Assembly: GCF_007752135.1 (NCBI RefSeq)
Contig: NZ_CP036298.1
Coordinates: 1,922,001 to 1,986,000, forward strand
Reading direction: 5' to 3'
Length of the DNA: 64,000 nucleotides
Origin: Aureliella helgolandensis
Lineage (GTDB): Bacteria > Planctomycetota > Planctomycetia > Pirellulales > Pirellulaceae
Part shown: piece after piece, positions 61,667 through 64,000 of the stretch
How positions within the stretch are numbered: the stretch's first letter is position 1
Layout: the number at the start of each line of letters is the position of its first letter
Made by a program: the position numbers and the translations under genes
Notes under the pieces: generated by a model
The model's input: the letters and a program-made list of their open reading frames with translations, nothing else
Told to the model about the DNA's origin: nothing
Databases searched by the model: none

Positions 61667-62186
61667 CGCACATCTCGTCGAAAATGGCCTGCAGCTAGAC
61701 TGAGCAAGCCGAGGAGCTGAGGTCGAGACAACCGCTATCTCGTGCCAGGCCTATAGCCAAAGCAATCGGTGTACCGATGTAGAATCGGGGGCAATGGAGC
61801 TGCGGTTGTTGGAAGAGCAGTGAGGCAACGTGCTGCAGTGAATCCTGTGGACAAATCGTTTCCATCGAAATGAACAAGATGTGTTCAGTTTCTATTGGTT
61901 CATACTTAGATTGCGAATCGACTCTTGGTCCAGGGAAGCACTGCGGAGGCCGTGGTCCGCGAGTGCCGTTGGTTGATCAAACACCTTCGTCGGCTGGAGG
62001 GGAGCTAGCCTTCCAGATTTACGCCGAGACTGTTTGGGACATTCCGACGCCGGATTTCATTGGGTCTTAACCAACGAGGAGTAACGTGGGTGTGCTGGGA
62101 CGTCTAAAATAGGCTCTGAATTATGGTCTTGTAGCATCCCAAGGAATGCCTCGTTTCTTGAGCACTCCGCGCAAAGGAAAAACCTC
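61667..62186. other. Divergent intergenic region
   Basis: Between the histidine kinase (minus) and the truncated propeller gene (plus). It holds both promoters; no gene or strong repeat was recognised. Confidence 0.4.
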
Positions 62187-64000
62187 GTGATTTGTCGGCT
62201 CTCCGCAATGGCTTGCTGGGGTATGATGGCCCTCTACCTCCTGCCTATGGCTTCCCTGCATTCGCAGCCTCCTTCCTCCCCCCTTCCGGCAACCAATCGG
62301 CTCGGTTTGCCTGGCTTGCAGCCCAACGCGACGACTCTGTTGCCGAACGGTTGGTCGCTAAAAGCGCAGGGCGAGCACGTTCCAATGGGGGACTTTCCGG
62401 CCATGCTGCGTGTTTCGCCGGATGGCAAGTATGTGGCTGTCTTGCACTGTGGTTACGGCGCTCATGAAATCCGAATTGTGGACTTGGAAACGCAAACGGT
62501 CCGCTCTACGACGCAGGTGCCTCAGGCGTTCTACGGATTGGCCTTTTCCAGTGACGGAGCGCAGTTGGCCGTCAGCGGTGGGGAGGACGAATGCGTTTAT
62601 GTGTTCCCATTCGCCGAGGGCTTTCTAGCAGCAGGGCGGACCATTCAGGTTGTACCGGCCAAGGAAAAGTTTGTAGTCGCGGGTGTTGAGTGGAGCGTCG
62701 ACGATCGAGAACTGGTCGTCTGCGGCCTGCTGGCTAATGAAGTCCGAATCGTTGATGCTGTTTCCGGAGAAACCAAGAGCCGAGTCGACCTAGGGGCAGA
62801 AGCGTACCCCTATGCGATTTGTCTCGACGTGGAATCCAAAAGTGCGTTTGTTAGCTTGTGGGGTAGTTCGAGTGTGGCTCACATTGACTTGAATCCAGGC
62901 CAAGTCATGCAGCGTTTCGCAACTCAGAGTCACCCAACCGAGATGCGACTGCTTGACAAGGGCGCTCTGCTACTGGTCGCCTGCTCAGACCAAAATAGCA
63001 TTACCGTAATAGATACGCAGAACGGAAAGCAGTTGGAGGTCATCCAAACCGCACTCTTTCCCCATGCCCCCAACGGCAGCACACCGGCTAGCCTTGCCGT
63101 TTCGCCAGACGGGCGGGTTTTGGTCGCAGCGAACTCGGACAACAACAATCTGGCCGTGTTCGACATCAGCCAACGTGGGCAATCCAAGTCCCTTGGGTTT
63201 ATTCCGGTGGGTTGGTACCCAACCTCGGTCCGCTTTTCCCACGACGGACGGACCATTCTTGTCGCCAACGGAAAAGGGCTGACCTCGCGTTCCAATGTCC
63301 ATGGAGCCAATCCAAACATTACGGCAGACAAGACCGTTCGCGAGTATATAGGAGGGTTGCTTCAGGGAACACTTTCGTTCATCCCGTCACCTTCACCAGC
63401 AGAGATGTCCGAAATGACACGTCTGGCGTTTGCTTGTTGTCCCTTAGAGGACGCGAAGGGACGCAATTTTCAAATATCAGAAAATCACCCTATTCCTAGC
63501 AAACCAGGGATGGTTAGTCCCATTGAGCACTGCATCTATGTCATTAAAGAGAATCGGACCTACGATCAGGTCTTGGGAGATATGTCTACTGGAAACGGTG
63601 ATCCGAGCCTATGCATCTTTCCGGAATCTGTCACGCCCAATCATCATGCTCTGGCGCGGCAATATGTTCAATTAGACAATTTTTATGTGGAAAGCGAAGT
63701 GAGTGCTGATGGGCACGAGTGGACCATGGCAGCCTACGCCACCGATTTTGTCGAAAAAACATGGCCAATCAGCTACCGAGGTGGTCGCAAAAAGTTGACT
63801 TACCCCTCGGAAGGAAAGTTCAAAATTGCAGAACCGTCGAGCGGATATCTGTGGGATCGATGTGCCGAACGTGGCGTCGGCTATTTCAGCTTTGGAGAAT
63901 TCGTTGACAACGGGCGGACCCCTGCGGATCCTTGCACCACTAACATCGAAGCTTTGCAAGGGCACTTCGATCCAATGTTTCGATCGTATGACTTGGACTA
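62187..64000 (+). CDS. YVTN beta-propeller / phosphoesterase fusion, 3'-truncated by window end
   Basis: At least 604 residues and still open at the last base. GTG 62187 has an AGGA site 8 bases upstream; ATG 62208 is an alternative within the signal peptide (MACWGMMALYLLPMASLHSQ). A beta-propeller follows with repeated blades (MLRVSPDGKYVAVLHCGY, HEIRIVDLETQTVRSTTQV, SLAVSPDGRVLVAANSDNNN, YPTSVRFSHDGRTILVANGK). From about residue 440 the phosphoesterase (pfam04185-type) domain begins: CIYVIKENRTYDQVLGDM, TPNHHALARQYVQLDNFYVE and SADGHEWTMAAYATDF. The protein is exported and probably acts on phosphate esters; this two-domain type is widespread in planctomycetes and acidobacteria. Confidence 0.88.
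   Translation, partial: MICRLSAMACWGMMALYLLPMASLHSQPPSSPLPATNRLGLPGLQPNATTLLPNGWSLKAQGEHVPMGDFPAMLRVSPDGKYVAVLHCGYGAHEIRIVDLETQTVRSTTQVPQAFYGLAFSSDGAQLAVSGGEDECVYVFPFAEGFLAAGRTIQVVPAKEKFVVAGVEWSVDDRELVVCGLLANEVRIVDAVSGETKSRVDLGAEAYPYAICLDVESKSAFVSLWGSSSVAHIDLNPGQVMQRFATQSHPTEMRLLDKGALLLVACSDQNSITVIDTQNGKQLEVIQTALFPHAPNGSTPASLAVSPDGRVLVAANSDNNNLAVFDISQRGQSKSLGFIPVGWYPTSVRFSHDGRTILVANGKGLTSRSNVHGANPNITADKTVREYIGGLLQGTLSFIPSPSPAEMSEMTRLAFACCPLEDAKGRNFQISENHPIPSKPGMVSPIEHCIYVIKENRTYDQVLGDMSTGNGDPSLCIFPESVTPNHHALARQYVQLDNFYVESEVSADGHEWTMAAYATDFVEKTWPISYRGGRKKLTYPSEGKFKIAEPSSGYLWDRCAERGVGYFSFGEFVDNGRTPADPCTTNIEALQGHFDPMFRSYDLD

Overview
The window looks like a chromosomal segment from a planctomycete of the Pirellulales type (Rhodopirellula-like). 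The evidence is four DUF1559 proteins with a prepilin-like N-terminus, their companion small lipoproteins, two large membrane Ser/Thr kinases, one of them coupled to an ECF sigma factor, a PEP-CTERM protein, a C-x-P-x-R sulfatase and a YVTN/phosphoesterase protein. Both ends cut a gene: a lipoprotein at the left and the phosphoesterase at the right. No tRNA, rRNA or CRISPR array was seen.

Layout. 1-10.2 kb: a DUF1559/lipoprotein pair, an ISL3-type transposase, an aldehyde dehydrogenase/GMC oxidoreductase operon, a gene-poor stretch with a CheB fragment, and a phosphate-selective-type porin. 10.5-21.0 kb, all minus strand: a lipoprotein and DUF1559, then a tightly overlapping operon (DUF58, transglutaminase-like protein, MoxR ATPase, lipoprotein, permease), preceded by a choice-of-anchor-M-like PEP-CTERM protein and another DUF1559. 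21.2-33.5 kb, all minus strand: a probable metal or tetrapyrrole handling island. Its core is a membrane-anchored CobN/HmuS-like chelatase with DUF2149, MotA/TolQ/ExbB, a polytopic membrane protein and a lipoprotein. Around it lie a DUF1559, a MerC-like protein, two lipoproteins with metal-ligand-like residues and a secreted beta-propeller protein. The island is bounded by two ~85% similar copies of a His/Cys-rich small-protein gene.

33.5-42.1 kb: a degraded transposase, an ECF sigma factor translationally coupled to a 1300-residue kinase, a simple-sequence tract, and a TetR / truncated carboxymuconolactone-decarboxylase remnant / DoxX-like locus. 42.7-52.0 kb: a second Ser/Thr kinase, a deiodinase-like thioredoxin-fold protein, an EF-hand protein, an ECF sigma factor, and a sulfatase fused to a YHYH domain. 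A short double-palindrome repeat occurs three times here, twice in frame inside coding sequence. 52.5-64 kb: a small conserved protein, a CusB/CusA-type metal efflux pair without its outer-membrane partner, a sigma54-dependent two-component system on the opposite strand, and the truncated propeller/phosphoesterase gene.

Working model (inference): 10-33 kb and 53-58 kb together handle transition metals. Candidate uptake or dechelation functions are HmuS-like, ExbB, the propeller protein and the His/Cys-rich proteins; candidate efflux functions are the permease and CusBA. The remaining genes are the signalling and surface-protein complement usual in planctomycetes.
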